Positions 1-8,343 of a stretch of DNA of 64,000 bases are shown one piece after another. The translations under genes were made by a program, and so were the position numbers. This DNA comes from Streptomyces cyaneofuscatus. Its GTDB lineage: Bacteria; Actinomycetota; Actinomycetes; Streptomycetales; Streptomycetaceae. How positions within the stretch are numbered: the stretch's first letter is position 1; each line of letters opens with the position of its first letter. The notes beneath the pieces are model-generated. The model saw only the letters and a list, made by a program, of their open reading frames with translations. It was not told the origin of the DNA and ran no database searches. The stretch spans positions 186,001-250,000 of the forward strand of contig NZ_JOEM01000004.1 in the NCBI RefSeq assembly GCF_000718135.1, read 5' to 3'.

Positions 1-2430
1 GGTGCGCACGATGACGCCCGCGTCCTCGGGGACGATCTTCTTGAGGATCGTCTTGAGGCGGGAGCGCTCGGTGTCGGGCAGCTTGCGGCTGATCCCGGTC
101 ATCGAGCCCTCGGGCACGTAGACGAGGTAGCGGCCGGGCAGCGAGACCTGGCTGGTGAGGCGGGCGCCCTTGTGGCCGATCGGGTCCTTGGTCACCTGGA
201 CCAGGACCGACTGGCCGGACTTGAGCGCGGTCTCGATGCGTCGCGGCCCGTGGGCCATGCCGAGCGCCTCGAAGTTGACCTCACCGGCGTACAGGACGGC
301 GTTGCGGCCCTTGCCGATGTCGACGAACGCGGCCTCCATGGAGGGCAGCACGTTCTGGACCTTGCCCAGGTAGACGTTGCCGACGTAGCTGGTGGCCTGC
401 TCCTTGTTGACGTAGTGCTCGACGAGCACGTTGTCCTCGAGGACGCCGATCTGGGTGCGCTCGCCGCTCTGGCGGACGACCATCACGCGCTCGACGGCCT
501 CGCGGCGGGCGAGGAACTCCGCCTCGGTGATGATCGGGACGCGGCGGCGGCCCTGCTCGCGGCCCTCGCGGCGGCGCTGCTTCTTCGCCTCCATACGGGT
601 CGAGCCCTTGATGGACTGGACCTCGTCGAAGCCGGTGCCCGGCTCGCGCTCGGCCTCCTTCTTGCGGGGTTCGCGGACCTTGACGACCGTACGCTCCGGG
701 TCGTCGGTGCCGTTGTCGGCCTCGGCCCCGCCCTCACCGCTGCGGCGACGGCGGCGGCGACGGCGACGGCTGCTGCTCGAACCGGAGGCGGAGGAGTCGT
801 GGTCGTCCTCCTCCTCGTCATCGGCTTCCTGGACCTGGGCCGGCGCCTGGTCGTCCTCGGCGCGGGACGGGGCGGGCGCCTCGTCGGCGTGCTGCTCGGC
901 CTCGTCCGTGTCGTTGGCCTCGCCACGGCGGCGACGGCGGCCACCGCGACGGCGGCGGCGCGAGGGGCGGTCGCCGTACTCGTCGGTGTCCTCGCCCTCG
1001 TGCTCGTCCACCTCGGCCTCGGCCTCAGGGGCCTCCTCGGCGGGCGCCTCCACCGGGGCGGCGGTCTGCTCGGGCTGCTCGGCGGCCTCGCCACGGCGGC
1101 GGCGACGGCGGCGCGAGCCGCCCTGCGGCGCCGCCTCGGCGGGGGCGGAGACCTGCGCGGTCCCGGTGCTCTGCTGCTGCTCCTCGGCCTCGTCGACCTC
1201 GTCGTACGGGGAGGAGGAACCGGCCGCGGCAGCGGCGGCGGCCGTCTCGGGGGTCTGGAACATCGGCTCGGCGAAGACCGGGGCCTGGAACACGGCGACG
1301 GCGGGGCGCGTGGCGCGGCGGCCCTTGCGGGTCGGCTCCTCGGCCTTGGTGGTGAACTCGGGGCGGCCGGCGGCGGCGGTGGCCCGGCGGCGCTGGCGTC
1401 CGCGCGGGGCGGCCTCCTCCACCTCCTCCACCTCGGCGGCGAGCTCCTCGGCCACGGCGGCGGGCAGGCTCTCGGCGGCTTCCACGGCCTCCACCGGCTC
1501 TTCGGCCGCCTCGCTGACCTGGGGTGCGCCGGCGGGCGCGGTGGCCTTACGGGAGGCACGGCGGCGGCTGCGCGGCGCCGGGGTCTCCTCGGTGGGCGCG
1601 GCGACCTCGGCGGCGGCCGGGACCGGCTCCACGGCGGGCGCGGCCGCGTCCGTGGCGGTGGCGGCCTGCGGGGTGCCGGCCGGGGCGGAGGCCCGGCGGC
1701 GGGTACGGCCACGCGGGGCCTCGGCGGCGGGGGCGGCGGGCTCCACGGGCGCGGCGGCCTCGGCGGCCTGCTCGGCCACGGGCGCGGCGGGCGCGACCGG
1801 CTCGACCACGACAGCGGCCTCGGCGGCCTGCGGGGCTCCGGCAGGCGCGGTGGCCTTGCGGGAGGCGCGGCGGCGGCGCGGGGCGGGGGGCTCCGGGGCG
1901 GCCTCGGGCTCGACGGCCTCGGCCACCGGCTCCTCGTCCTCCTCCGTCTCCTCCACGAGCGGCTCGACCGGCTCGGCCGGGGTCTCGACGACCTCGACGA
2001 CCTCGGCGGCCTGCGGGGCACCGGCCGGAGCCGTCGCCTTGCGGACCGCGCGGCGGCGGGTACGCGGCGCCGGGGCCTCCTCGGCGGGCTCGGCGGCCTG
2101 GGCCGGGGCCTCGGCCACCGGAGCAGGGGTCTCGACGACCTCGGCGACCACCTCGGCGGTCTCCGGAGCGCCCGCGGGTGCGGTCGCCTTGCGCACGGCG
2201 CGACGGCGCGTACGGGCGGGGGGCGCGGTCTCGGGGGCCGTCTCCTCGGGCGCGGTGACCGGGGTCTCCACGGCGGCGGCCGGGGCGGTGTCCTCGGCGG
2301 GCGCCTGGGCCGCGCCGGGCGGTCCTGCCGGGCGGGAAGCGGCGCGGCGCCTGCGGCGCGGCGGCAGCTTGTCGCCGGGGGTGTTCTCTTCGTTGTTCCC
2401 GTTGGAAGCGGGTTCGTTCGGCTGAGGCAT
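1..2430 (-). CDS. rne: Ribonuclease E/G, N-terminal part (runs off the left edge)
   Basis: Endoribonuclease of the RNase E/G family, which processes rRNA and tRNA precursors and turns over mRNA. The frame is open from ATG at 2430 to base 1 (810 codons, no stop). About the first 600 residues are low-complexity, rich in Ala, Pro, Glu and Arg, with arginine runs and six spaced copies of a KATAPAGAPQ-like motif (nt 1352-2190). From about residue 655 the S1-type RNA-binding segment begins (GVLEDNVLVEHYVN, then YVGNVYLGKV), followed by GQSVLVQVTKDPIGHKGARL and PGRYLVYVP. The catalytic DNase-I-like domain and zinc link lie mainly outside the window. Streptomyces RNase E is known to have a catalytic core with long unstructured flanks, and this fits. 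The next genes to the left are probably rplU-rpmA-obg by usual gene order (inference). Confidence 0.95.
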   Translation of the reverse strand, partial: MPQPNEPASNGNNEENTPGDKLPPRRRRRAASRPAGPPGAAQAPAEDTAPAAAVETPVTAPEETAPETAPPARTRRRAVRKATAPAGAPETAEVVAEVVETPAPVAEAPAQAAEPAEEAPAPRTRRRAVRKATAPAGAPQAAEVVEVVETPAEPVEPLVEETEEDEEPVAEAVEPEAAPEPPAPRRRRASRKATAPAGAPQAAEAAVVVEPVAPAAPVAEQAAEAAAPVEPAAPAAEAPRGRTRRRASAPAGTPQAATATDAAAPAVEPVPAAAEVAAPTEETPAPRSRRRASRKATAPAGAPQVSEAAEEPVEAVEAAESLPAAVAEELAAEVEEVEEAAPRGRQRRRATAAAGRPEFTTKAEEPTRKGRRATRPAVAVFQAPVFAEPMFQTPETAAAAAAAGSSSPYDEVDEAEEQQQSTGTAQVSAPAEAAPQGGSRRRRRRRGEAAEQPEQTAAPVEAPAEEAPEAEAEVDEHEGEDTDEYGDRPSRRRRRGGRRRRRGEANDTDEAEQHADEAPAPSRAEDDQAPAQVQEADDEEEDDHDSSASGSSSSRRRRRRRRRSGEGGAEADNGTDDPERTVVKVREPRKKEAEREPGTGFDEVQSIKGSTRMEAKKQRRREGREQGRRRVPIITEAEFLARREAVERVMVVRQSGERTQIGVLEDNVLVEHYVNKEQATSYVGNVYLGKVQNVLPSMEAAFVDIGKGRNAVLYAGEVNFEALGMAHGPRRIETALKSGQSVLVQVTKDPIGHKGARLTSQVSLPGRYLVYVPEGSMTGISRKLPDTERSRLKTILKKIVPEDAGVIVRT

Positions 2431-2660
2431 GCGGGCGGTTCTCCCGTCGCGCTCCCGGGCGCCGCGTCTGTTTCCGGTCCGGCACGGTCCGCAGTGGTGC
2501 GATACCGCTCGTCCGGGGCGCGGGCGCCGCACGGGAGCTGATGTCTGGCTCGCCGGTTCCGTCCGCGGTGTTGCGGACGGCCTGGCGAAAGTCTTATGGG
2601 TCAGTGCGCGGCCCGACCCAGGTGGCTCCCGAGTCGGAGGGCTGCGCTACAACGACCGCC

Positions 2661-3440
2661 TTACGCGGAACCTGCACCTTCCGGCGCCGTCGCGACGGCT
2701 GCTGCGACCGCGGGATGTGCGGTCGGGGCGGCCTCGCGGTCGGGCGCGAGCGGGTCGGTCACCGTGCCGGACTCCTCGTCGAAGAGCCCCTGCGCCAGCC
2801 TCGTCACCGCGGCGGGGACGGGCGGCGCCAGGTCGGCCACAGCGCGGAGACCGGACAGGACGTCGTCGGGTCGCACGGCAGGTGTCACGTGCCGAACAAC
2901 CAGCCGCAGTATCGCACAGGGCTTGTCCCCCGGCCTATCAGCCGGTGGATCAAGGGCCTGCAGGTCGGCCACGGCGGCGCGGGCGTCGAAGGTGCGGATG
3001 CCGTTCTTCGCCTTGCGCTGGACCTCGACGGCCTCGGCGGCGTTGAACGCGTCGACGGCTCTGCGCGCCTCGTCGGGATCGACGCCGTCGAGGCGCATCT
3101 CCCAGACGGAGGCGGTCAGCCGCTCGGCGAGGCCGGAGGTGCGGGCCTCCACCGCGTCGGTGATGTCGAGACCGTCCGGCAGCGAGCTGTCGAGCAGCTC
3201 GCGCAGGAGGTCGGGGTCGCGCGCCTCGGTGAGGGCGATCTCCAGGAACTCGGCCTCGCTGCCCGTGCCGGTGGGGGCGGCATTGGCGTAGGAGACCTTG
3301 GGGTGCGGGGTGAAGCCCGCCGAGTACGCCATCGGCACCTCGGAGCGGCGCAGTGCCCGCTCGAAGGCCCGCTGGAAGTCGCGGTGACTGGTGAACCGGA
3401 GGCGGCCGCGCTTGGTGTAGCGCAAACGGATGCGCTGCAC
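2661..3440 (-). CDS. TIGR03936-family (DUF2344) radical-SAM-associated protein
   Basis: Protein of 259 residues of the DUF2344/TIGR03936 family, a partner of the B12-binding radical SAM protein encoded at 4807-6735. The family occurs beside RNase E/G genes; its biochemical role is not established. The conserved N-terminus reads RIRLRYTKRGRLRFTSHRD and then AYSAGFTPHPKVSYANA, both family hallmarks. The C-terminal 50 residues are Ala/Pro-rich and poorly conserved. The start used is GTG at 3440, which has no ribosome-binding site. An in-frame CTG at 3482, 42 bases upstream and preceded by GGAG at good spacing, would add 14 residues (see findings). The end lies 230 bp upstream of the rne start; that gap holds no gene and presumably the rne promoter. 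Confidence 0.88.
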   Translation of the reverse strand: MQRIRLRYTKRGRLRFTSHRDFQRAFERALRRSEVPMAYSAGFTPHPKVSYANAAPTGTGSEAEFLEIALTEARDPDLLRELLDSSLPDGLDITDAVEARTSGLAERLTASVWEMRLDGVDPDEARRAVDAFNAAEAVEVQRKAKNGIRTFDARAAVADLQALDPPADRPGDKPCAILRLVVRHVTPAVRPDDVLSGLRAVADLAPPVPAAVTRLAQGLFDEESGTVTDPLAPDREAAPTAHPAVAAAVATAPEGAGSA

Positions 3441-3564
3441 TGCCGGTGCGGGCGGCGGGCCTTCGGGCTGTCGCTTGCCCAGTGGTTCTTCTCCTCGGTG
3501 CGGGGCGGGCGCTGTGGAGCGCCGCCCACGAAATACGGGGTGGTCCCCGGGGTGCCGCTCCGGC

Positions 3565-4740
3565 TCACCCCTGCTTGACGAGTTTCTCGCCCAGCAGGGA
3601 GGTCTCGGACGCCTGCGCCGCGCTGGGGACAGTCGTTGTACTACCCAGAGTACGCGCAGGCACCCCCAGCGGTTCCCCGGACCGCGTCCCGCCCATTCCG
3701 CCGACCAGGGCCCGCCAGGCGTCGCGGCGGGCCTGCCGCACGGTTTCCCGGGCGGTGGCGAGGGCTCCGCGGGCCGCGCGGCCCACCTCGACGCCGGCGC
3801 GCCGGGCCGAGGCCCAGAGCCCGTCCCGGACGAAGTGGCCGACCGGGACGCCCACCGTGCGGTACGCCCAGGCCACCGGTACGCCGACCAGGTGCCGGAA
3901 GAGCCAGGCGATACCCCGGCCCACCGCCCGGGAGAGGTACCCGGCGATCCGCCAGGCGACCTCGGCGGCCTCCGCGATCTCCCGGCCGACCGGAGCGAGG
4001 ACGCGGCGGTACAGCCAGGAGGCGGGGGCGACGAGCAGCGTCATGACCAGCCAGGTGACCGCGATCCCCAGCCCGCGCCCGGTGGCCGCGAGCCCCTTCC
4101 AGACCCCGCCGAGGACCCAGGCGGTCCCCTGCCACAGCAGCCCCAGGGTCCACGCCGTGCCCTGCCACACCTTTCCGAACACCCACGCCGTGCCGTGGCC
4201 GACCGGGGTGAGGACGGCCCCGTACAGCCACACCAGCGGCACGATCACGCCGTACCGGGCCGCCGGGACGAGCGCGTACCGCCACAGGCCCATCGCAGGA
4301 GCGACGACCAGCGTGGTGAACAGCCAGGCCGCGCCCCGGCCCAGCGGGGTGAGGAGGTTCGCGTACAGCCACACCAGCGGCACCGCGACCCCGTACTTCG
4401 CCACCGGCACGACCACGTACCGCCACAGGCCGATCCAGGGCCAGATGAAGAGGGCGGTGGCCAGCCAGGTGACGGCCAGGGCCAGCGGGGTCAGGACGTT
4501 GGTGAACAGCCAGGCCAGCGGGGTCAGGACCAGGGTGTCGGCCAGCCAGGCCAGGCCCCGGCCCAGCGGGCGGAGCAGGGTCCGGTCGAAGGCGTGCCAG
4601 CCGGCGGCCAGCAGGTCCCAGACCATGCGGACGGGCAGCACCAGGACCAGCACCACGATGCGCACGGGAATCCTGATCAGCCGGGTCAGGGCGGTGTCGG
4701 GCTCGTACCGGTCCAAGGCCTGGTGCTTGCTGTCGTCCAT
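3565..4740 (-). CDS. Repetitive multi-pass membrane protein of unknown function
   Basis: Protein of 391 residues that I do not recognise as a characterised family. A short charged N-terminus (MDDSKHQALDRYEPD) is followed by roughly 250 residues of hydrophobic, Trp-rich segments with recurring motifs: GLWRY..VP..KYG, VPLVWLY, LLTPLGRG and AW. Two adjacent modules of about 47 residues are clear duplicates (nt about 4190-4440). The last 100 residues are Arg/Ala-rich and probably cytosolic. It sits between the two radical-SAM-related genes but is separated from the upstream one by a strong terminator hairpin at 4755-4789, so it is probably transcribed on its own or by read-through. ATG at 4740 starts the frame. 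Function unknown; a structural or sensory membrane role would be a guess. Confidence 0.85.
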   Translation of the reverse strand: MDDSKHQALDRYEPDTALTRLIRIPVRIVVLVLVLPVRMVWDLLAAGWHAFDRTLLRPLGRGLAWLADTLVLTPLAWLFTNVLTPLALAVTWLATALFIWPWIGLWRYVVVPVAKYGVAVPLVWLYANLLTPLGRGAAWLFTTLVVAPAMGLWRYALVPAARYGVIVPLVWLYGAVLTPVGHGTAWVFGKVWQGTAWTLGLLWQGTAWVLGGVWKGLAATGRGLGIAVTWLVMTLLVAPASWLYRRVLAPVGREIAEAAEVAWRIAGYLSRAVGRGIAWLFRHLVGVPVAWAYRTVGVPVGHFVRDGLWASARRAGVEVGRAARGALATARETVRQARRDAWRALVGGMGGTRSGEPLGVPARTLGSTTTVPSAAQASETSLLGEKLVKQG

Positions 4741-4754
4741 GCCCTCACTGACGC

Positions 4755-4789
4755 GTAGGCCCGGTCCGGGGTTGCCGGACCGGGCCTAC
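4755..4789 (-). terminator. Intrinsic terminator after the radical SAM gene
   Basis: Perfect 15-bp inverted repeat (GTAGGCCCGGTCCGG at 4755-4769 and its complement at 4775-4789) with a 5-nt loop, 18 bp past the stop of the radical SAM gene on the minus strand. It has no clear T-run, which is common for Streptomyces terminators. Confidence 0.8.
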
Positions 4790-4806
4790 GGAGTGTCAGC
4801 GACGCG

Positions 4807-6735
4807 TTACTTGTTGACCACGCTCAGCGGGAGCAGCTTCTTGCCGGTCGGGCCGATCTGGATGTCCAGGTCGAGCTGCGGGCAGACGCCGCAGTCGAAG
4901 CAGGGGGTCCAGCGGCAGTCCTCGACCTCGGTCTCGTCGAGCGCGTCCTGCCAGTCCTCCCAGAGCCAGTCCTTGTCCAGGCCGGAGTCGAGGTGGTCCC
5001 AGGGCAGGACCTCCTCGTAGGTGCGCTCGCGGGTGGTGTACCAGTCGACGTCCACCCCGAAGTCGGGCAGCGTCTTCTCGGCGCAGTTCATCCAGAGGTC
5101 GTAGCTGAAGTGCTCGCGCCAGCCGTCGAAGCGGCCGCCGGACTCGTAGACCGCGCGGATGACGGAGCCGACGCGCCGGTCGCCGCGCGAGAGCAGGCCC
5201 TCGACGATGCCGGGCTTGCCGTCGTGGTAGCGGAAGCCGATGGAGCGGCCGTACTTCTTGTCGCCGCGGATCTTGTCCCGGAGCTTCTTCAGCCGGGCGT
5301 CGGTGTCGGCGGCGCTCAGCTGCGGGGCCCACTGGAAGGGGGTGTGCGGCTTGGGCACGAAGCCGCCGATGGAGACGGTGCAGCGGATGTCGTTCTGGCC
5401 GGAGACCTCGCGGCCCTTGGCGATGACGTTGACCGCCATGTCACCGATCTGGAGGACGTCCTCGTCGGTCTCGGTGGGCAGGCCGCACATGAAGTACAGC
5501 TTCACCTGGCGCCAGCCGTTGCCGTAGGCGGTGGCCACCGTCCGGATCAGGTCCTCCTCGGAGACCATCTTGTTGATGACCTTGCGCATCCGCTCGGAGC
5601 CGCCCTCGGGGGCGAAGGTGAGACCGGAGCGGCGGCCGTTGCGGGTCAGCTCGTTGGCCAGGTCCACGTTGAACGCGTCGACGCGGGTGGAGGGCAGCGA
5701 GAGGCCCACCTTGTCGTCGGTGTAGCGGTCGGCGAGGCCCTTGGCGATGTCGCCGATCTCGCTGTGGTCCGCGGAGGAGAGGGAGAGCAGGCCGACCTCT
5801 TCGAAGCCGGTCGCCTTCAGGCCCTTGTCGACCATCTCGCCGATGCCGGTTATGCTTCGCTCCCGCACGGGGCGCGTGATCATGCCGGCCTGGCAGAAAC
5901 GGCAGCCGCGGGTGCAGCCGCGGAAGATCTCCACGGACATCCGCTCGTGCACGGTCTCCGCGAGCGGGACGAGGGGCTGCTTGGGGTAGGGCCACTCGTC
6001 GAGGTCCATGACGGTGTGCTTGGAGACGCGCCACGGCACGCCGGACCGGTTGGGCACGACGCGGCCGATGCGGCCGTCGGGGAGGTACTCGACGTCGTAG
6101 AAGCGCGGGACGTAGACGCCGCCGGTCTTCGAGAGCCGGAAGAGCACCTCGTCGCGGCCGCCGGGGCGGCCCTCGGCCTTCCAGGCCCGGATGATCTCGG
6201 TGATCTCCAGGACGGCCTGCTCGCCGTCGCCGATGACCGCGCAGTCGATGAACTCCGCGATCGGCTCCGGGTTGAACGCGGCGTGGCCGCCCGCGAGGAC
6301 GATCGGGTGGTCGACCGTGCGGTCCTTGGCCTCCAGCGGGATGCCCGCCAGGTCCAGGGCGGTGAGCATGTTGGTGTACCCGAGCTCGGTGGAGAAGCTC
6401 AGCCCGAAGACGTCGAAGGCGCCGACGGGGCGGTGGCTGTCCACGGTGAACTGCGGCACGTCGTGCTCGCGCATCAGCTCTTCGAGGTCGGGCCAGACGC
6501 TGTACGTGCGCTCGGCGAGGACGCCCTCGCGCTCGTTGAGCACCTCGTAGAGGATCATGACGCCCTGATTGGGCAGCCCGACCTCGTAGGCGTCGGGATA
6601 CATCAGGGTCCAGCGGACGTCGCAGCTGTCCCAGTCCTTGACGGTGGAGTTCAGCTCACCGCCGACGTACTGGATGGGCTTCTGCACATGCGGGAGCAGA
6701 GCTTCGAGCTGTGGGAAGACCGATGCGGCAGACAT
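4807..6735 (-). CDS. B12-binding radical SAM protein, TIGR03960 family
   Basis: Protein of 642 residues. The N-terminal half has a cobalamin-binding-like Rossmann region, including FGLSFSTELGYTNML near 110 and VLAGGHAAFNPEP near 146. The radical SAM 4Fe-4S motif is CTRGCRFCQAG with cysteines near residues 274, 278 and 281, the CxxxCxxC pattern. The C-terminus has a further cysteine cluster (CRWTPCFDCGVC), possibly a second metal site. The family is usually paired or fused with DUF2344, the product of 2661-3440, and lies near RNase E/G and ribosomal protein L21/L27 genes. This suggests an RNA or ribosome modification, but the substrate is unknown to me. ATG at 6735 begins MSAASVFPQLEALL, where family members normally start. 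Confidence 0.93.
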   Translation of the reverse strand: MSAASVFPQLEALLPHVQKPIQYVGGELNSTVKDWDSCDVRWTLMYPDAYEVGLPNQGVMILYEVLNEREGVLAERTYSVWPDLEELMREHDVPQFTVDSHRPVGAFDVFGLSFSTELGYTNMLTALDLAGIPLEAKDRTVDHPIVLAGGHAAFNPEPIAEFIDCAVIGDGEQAVLEITEIIRAWKAEGRPGGRDEVLFRLSKTGGVYVPRFYDVEYLPDGRIGRVVPNRSGVPWRVSKHTVMDLDEWPYPKQPLVPLAETVHERMSVEIFRGCTRGCRFCQAGMITRPVRERSITGIGEMVDKGLKATGFEEVGLLSLSSADHSEIGDIAKGLADRYTDDKVGLSLPSTRVDAFNVDLANELTRNGRRSGLTFAPEGGSERMRKVINKMVSEEDLIRTVATAYGNGWRQVKLYFMCGLPTETDEDVLQIGDMAVNVIAKGREVSGQNDIRCTVSIGGFVPKPHTPFQWAPQLSAADTDARLKKLRDKIRGDKKYGRSIGFRYHDGKPGIVEGLLSRGDRRVGSVIRAVYESGGRFDGWREHFSYDLWMNCAEKTLPDFGVDVDWYTTRERTYEEVLPWDHLDSGLDKDWLWEDWQDALDETEVEDCRWTPCFDCGVCPQLDLDIQIGPTGKKLLPLSVVNK

Positions 6736-6787
6736 CTCGCGAACCTTCGTGAGCCGGCTGGGGTGACCATCCAGCGTACCGCGCGGC

Positions 6788-8314
6788 TCAGTGCTTCAGA
6801 TCCGCCCGCAGTACGGGCTCCGAGGCCCGCGCCCACACCTCGGGCAGCTCGCGCTCCCGTGCGTCGGCGGTCGCCTCCTCGTGCCCGTACAGAAGTCCCC
6901 AGGTGAACGTGGTCTCGCCGGCCGCGTGCGCCTCGATCGCGAGGGTGCGCAGGGCCTCTCGGGCGACCACGCTGTCCTGGTGGTCGCCCAGGACGGACTG
7001 GACGGCCTTCACCCGCTTGGCGAACCGTTTCGCGGGCTTTCCGAGGGCCGGCCTGGCCGCGTCGCCCGCGTACCGGGCCCGCTTGGCGGCCTTGCGGGCC
7101 TCGTGCATCGCGGCATCCCGCTCGGGGCCCGGCGGGTGCTCCAGGGCGTGGTCCATGCGGCGCGCGAGCTTCTTGTAGTCCTTGAGCACCGCGCGGGGCA
7201 GTTCCTTGGCGGGGGCGCGGGAGGCGGCGGGGCGCAGGGGCGGGTCGGCGCTGAGCGCGTCCAGGGTGTCCAGGAGGGCCAGATACCGCTTCCCGTCCAG
7301 TACGTCGGTGATCCTGCGGCGCGATCCGGTGCGGCGGGCGGCCGACCAGACCTGGAGGCGCCCACGGACCGGGCCGAGGACCAGGGTGCCGGGAAGCGCC
7401 TCGGTGCGGTCGCCGAGGCGCTTGTCGAGGACCTCCTGGTCGCGGTCGACGCCCAGTTCAGCGGCGAGCCACTTGAGCTCGGCGCCGACGGGGTCGGTGA
7501 CCTCGCGGTCCAGGATCCTGCGGTAGGTCTTGAAGGCGCTGCGCAGCCTGCGGGTCGCCACGCGCATCTTGTGCACGGAGTCGGGCAGGTCGCGGCGGAC
7601 GGCGGGGTCGAGGTCGACGATGGTGCGGATCTGCTTGCGTACGTAGGTGAGGACGTGGTCCCCGGCCGTCTGCGGGTCCTCCTCCGTCCGCTTCTTCTCC
7701 CCGCGTACGGGACCGGTCTCCGCCAGCGCCCTGGCCAGCTTGGACGGCGATTCCGAGGGGCGTACCCCGGCCTTGCGGAGCCGCTTCTCGACCGCGTCCA
7801 GGAAGGCGGGGTCGCCGTCGTCGGCGAGCTCGACCTCGATCTCGGTCCAGGTGGCGGTGGTGCCGGTCCCCTCCCCCGCGAGCCGTTCGGCGCAGACGGT
7901 GTCGACGCTGACCTCGGCGAGGAGGGTGCCGTCGGGGTCGTTCAGGTGCTGGACGTCACGGGAGGAGAGCAGGCGGACGACGGGGACCGGCTCGGTATGG
8001 CGGAGGCGGGAGCGGAGCAGGGCGGCGAAGGAGGGCGGCAGGGTGTCGGCGAGGGGCTCGTGGAGCTCGTCGCGGATGCCGGTGGCGACGGGGAACTTCA
8101 GGTGCCAGCCCTCGTCGGCCCCGCCCGTCCTGCGGCGCAGGGTGAGGGAGTGGGAGGCGAGGCGGAGGTCGGCGGTGTCGTAGTAGACGGCGTCCAGCTC
8201 CGTGACGCCCCGCTTCTCGACCCGGCCGACCCCGGCCACCCGGCTCAGGTCGGGCAGCCGGGTGGCGTCGGTGGCTTCGTACTTCCGCTCGATCTCGCGC
8301 TTGGTGTCCGCCAT
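6788..8314 (-). CDS. CYTH and CHAD domain-containing protein
   Basis: Protein of 508 residues. Residues 1-200 form a CYTH (triphosphate tunnel) domain opening with the EIERK motif near residue 7, whose acidic residues bind metal in this superfamily. Residues about 215-500 form a CHAD domain rich in His, Arg and Lys (HKMRVATRRLRSAFKTYRR), a conserved histidine helical domain associated with polyphosphate granules. A short linker with RGEKKRTEEDPQ joins them. The combination is typical of actinobacterial polyphosphate-related proteins; catalytic activity is not shown. ATG at 8314 is chosen because the CYTH motif follows at once; the open frame extends further upstream without good start signals. 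It lies 29 bp downstream of rodA on the same strand, so read-through from the wall operon is possible. Confidence 0.9.
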   Translation of the reverse strand: MADTKREIERKYEATDATRLPDLSRVAGVGRVEKRGVTELDAVYYDTADLRLASHSLTLRRRTGGADEGWHLKFPVATGIRDELHEPLADTLPPSFAALLRSRLRHTEPVPVVRLLSSRDVQHLNDPDGTLLAEVSVDTVCAERLAGEGTGTTATWTEIEVELADDGDPAFLDAVEKRLRKAGVRPSESPSKLARALAETGPVRGEKKRTEEDPQTAGDHVLTYVRKQIRTIVDLDPAVRRDLPDSVHKMRVATRRLRSAFKTYRRILDREVTDPVGAELKWLAAELGVDRDQEVLDKRLGDRTEALPGTLVLGPVRGRLQVWSAARRTGSRRRITDVLDGKRYLALLDTLDALSADPPLRPAASRAPAKELPRAVLKDYKKLARRMDHALEHPPGPERDAAMHEARKAAKRARYAGDAARPALGKPAKRFAKRVKAVQSVLGDHQDSVVAREALRTLAIEAHAAGETTFTWGLLYGHEEATADARERELPEVWARASEPVLRADLKH

Positions 8315-8343
8315 ATACGGACACCTACCCCCGTGCGCCGGAT

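Noticed and set aside
172..2541. Long open frames on the plus strand and in a second minus frame across the rne region (up to 789 codons)
   Set aside because: They are shadows of the very GC-rich, repetitive rne coding sequence; composition is extreme (runs of Gly, Leu or Arg), with no domain, and the minus-strand RNase E frame explains the region.
4993..6906. 637-codon open frame opposite the radical SAM gene
   Set aside because: Antisense shadow; the minus-strand product has an intact radical SAM motif and conserved length.
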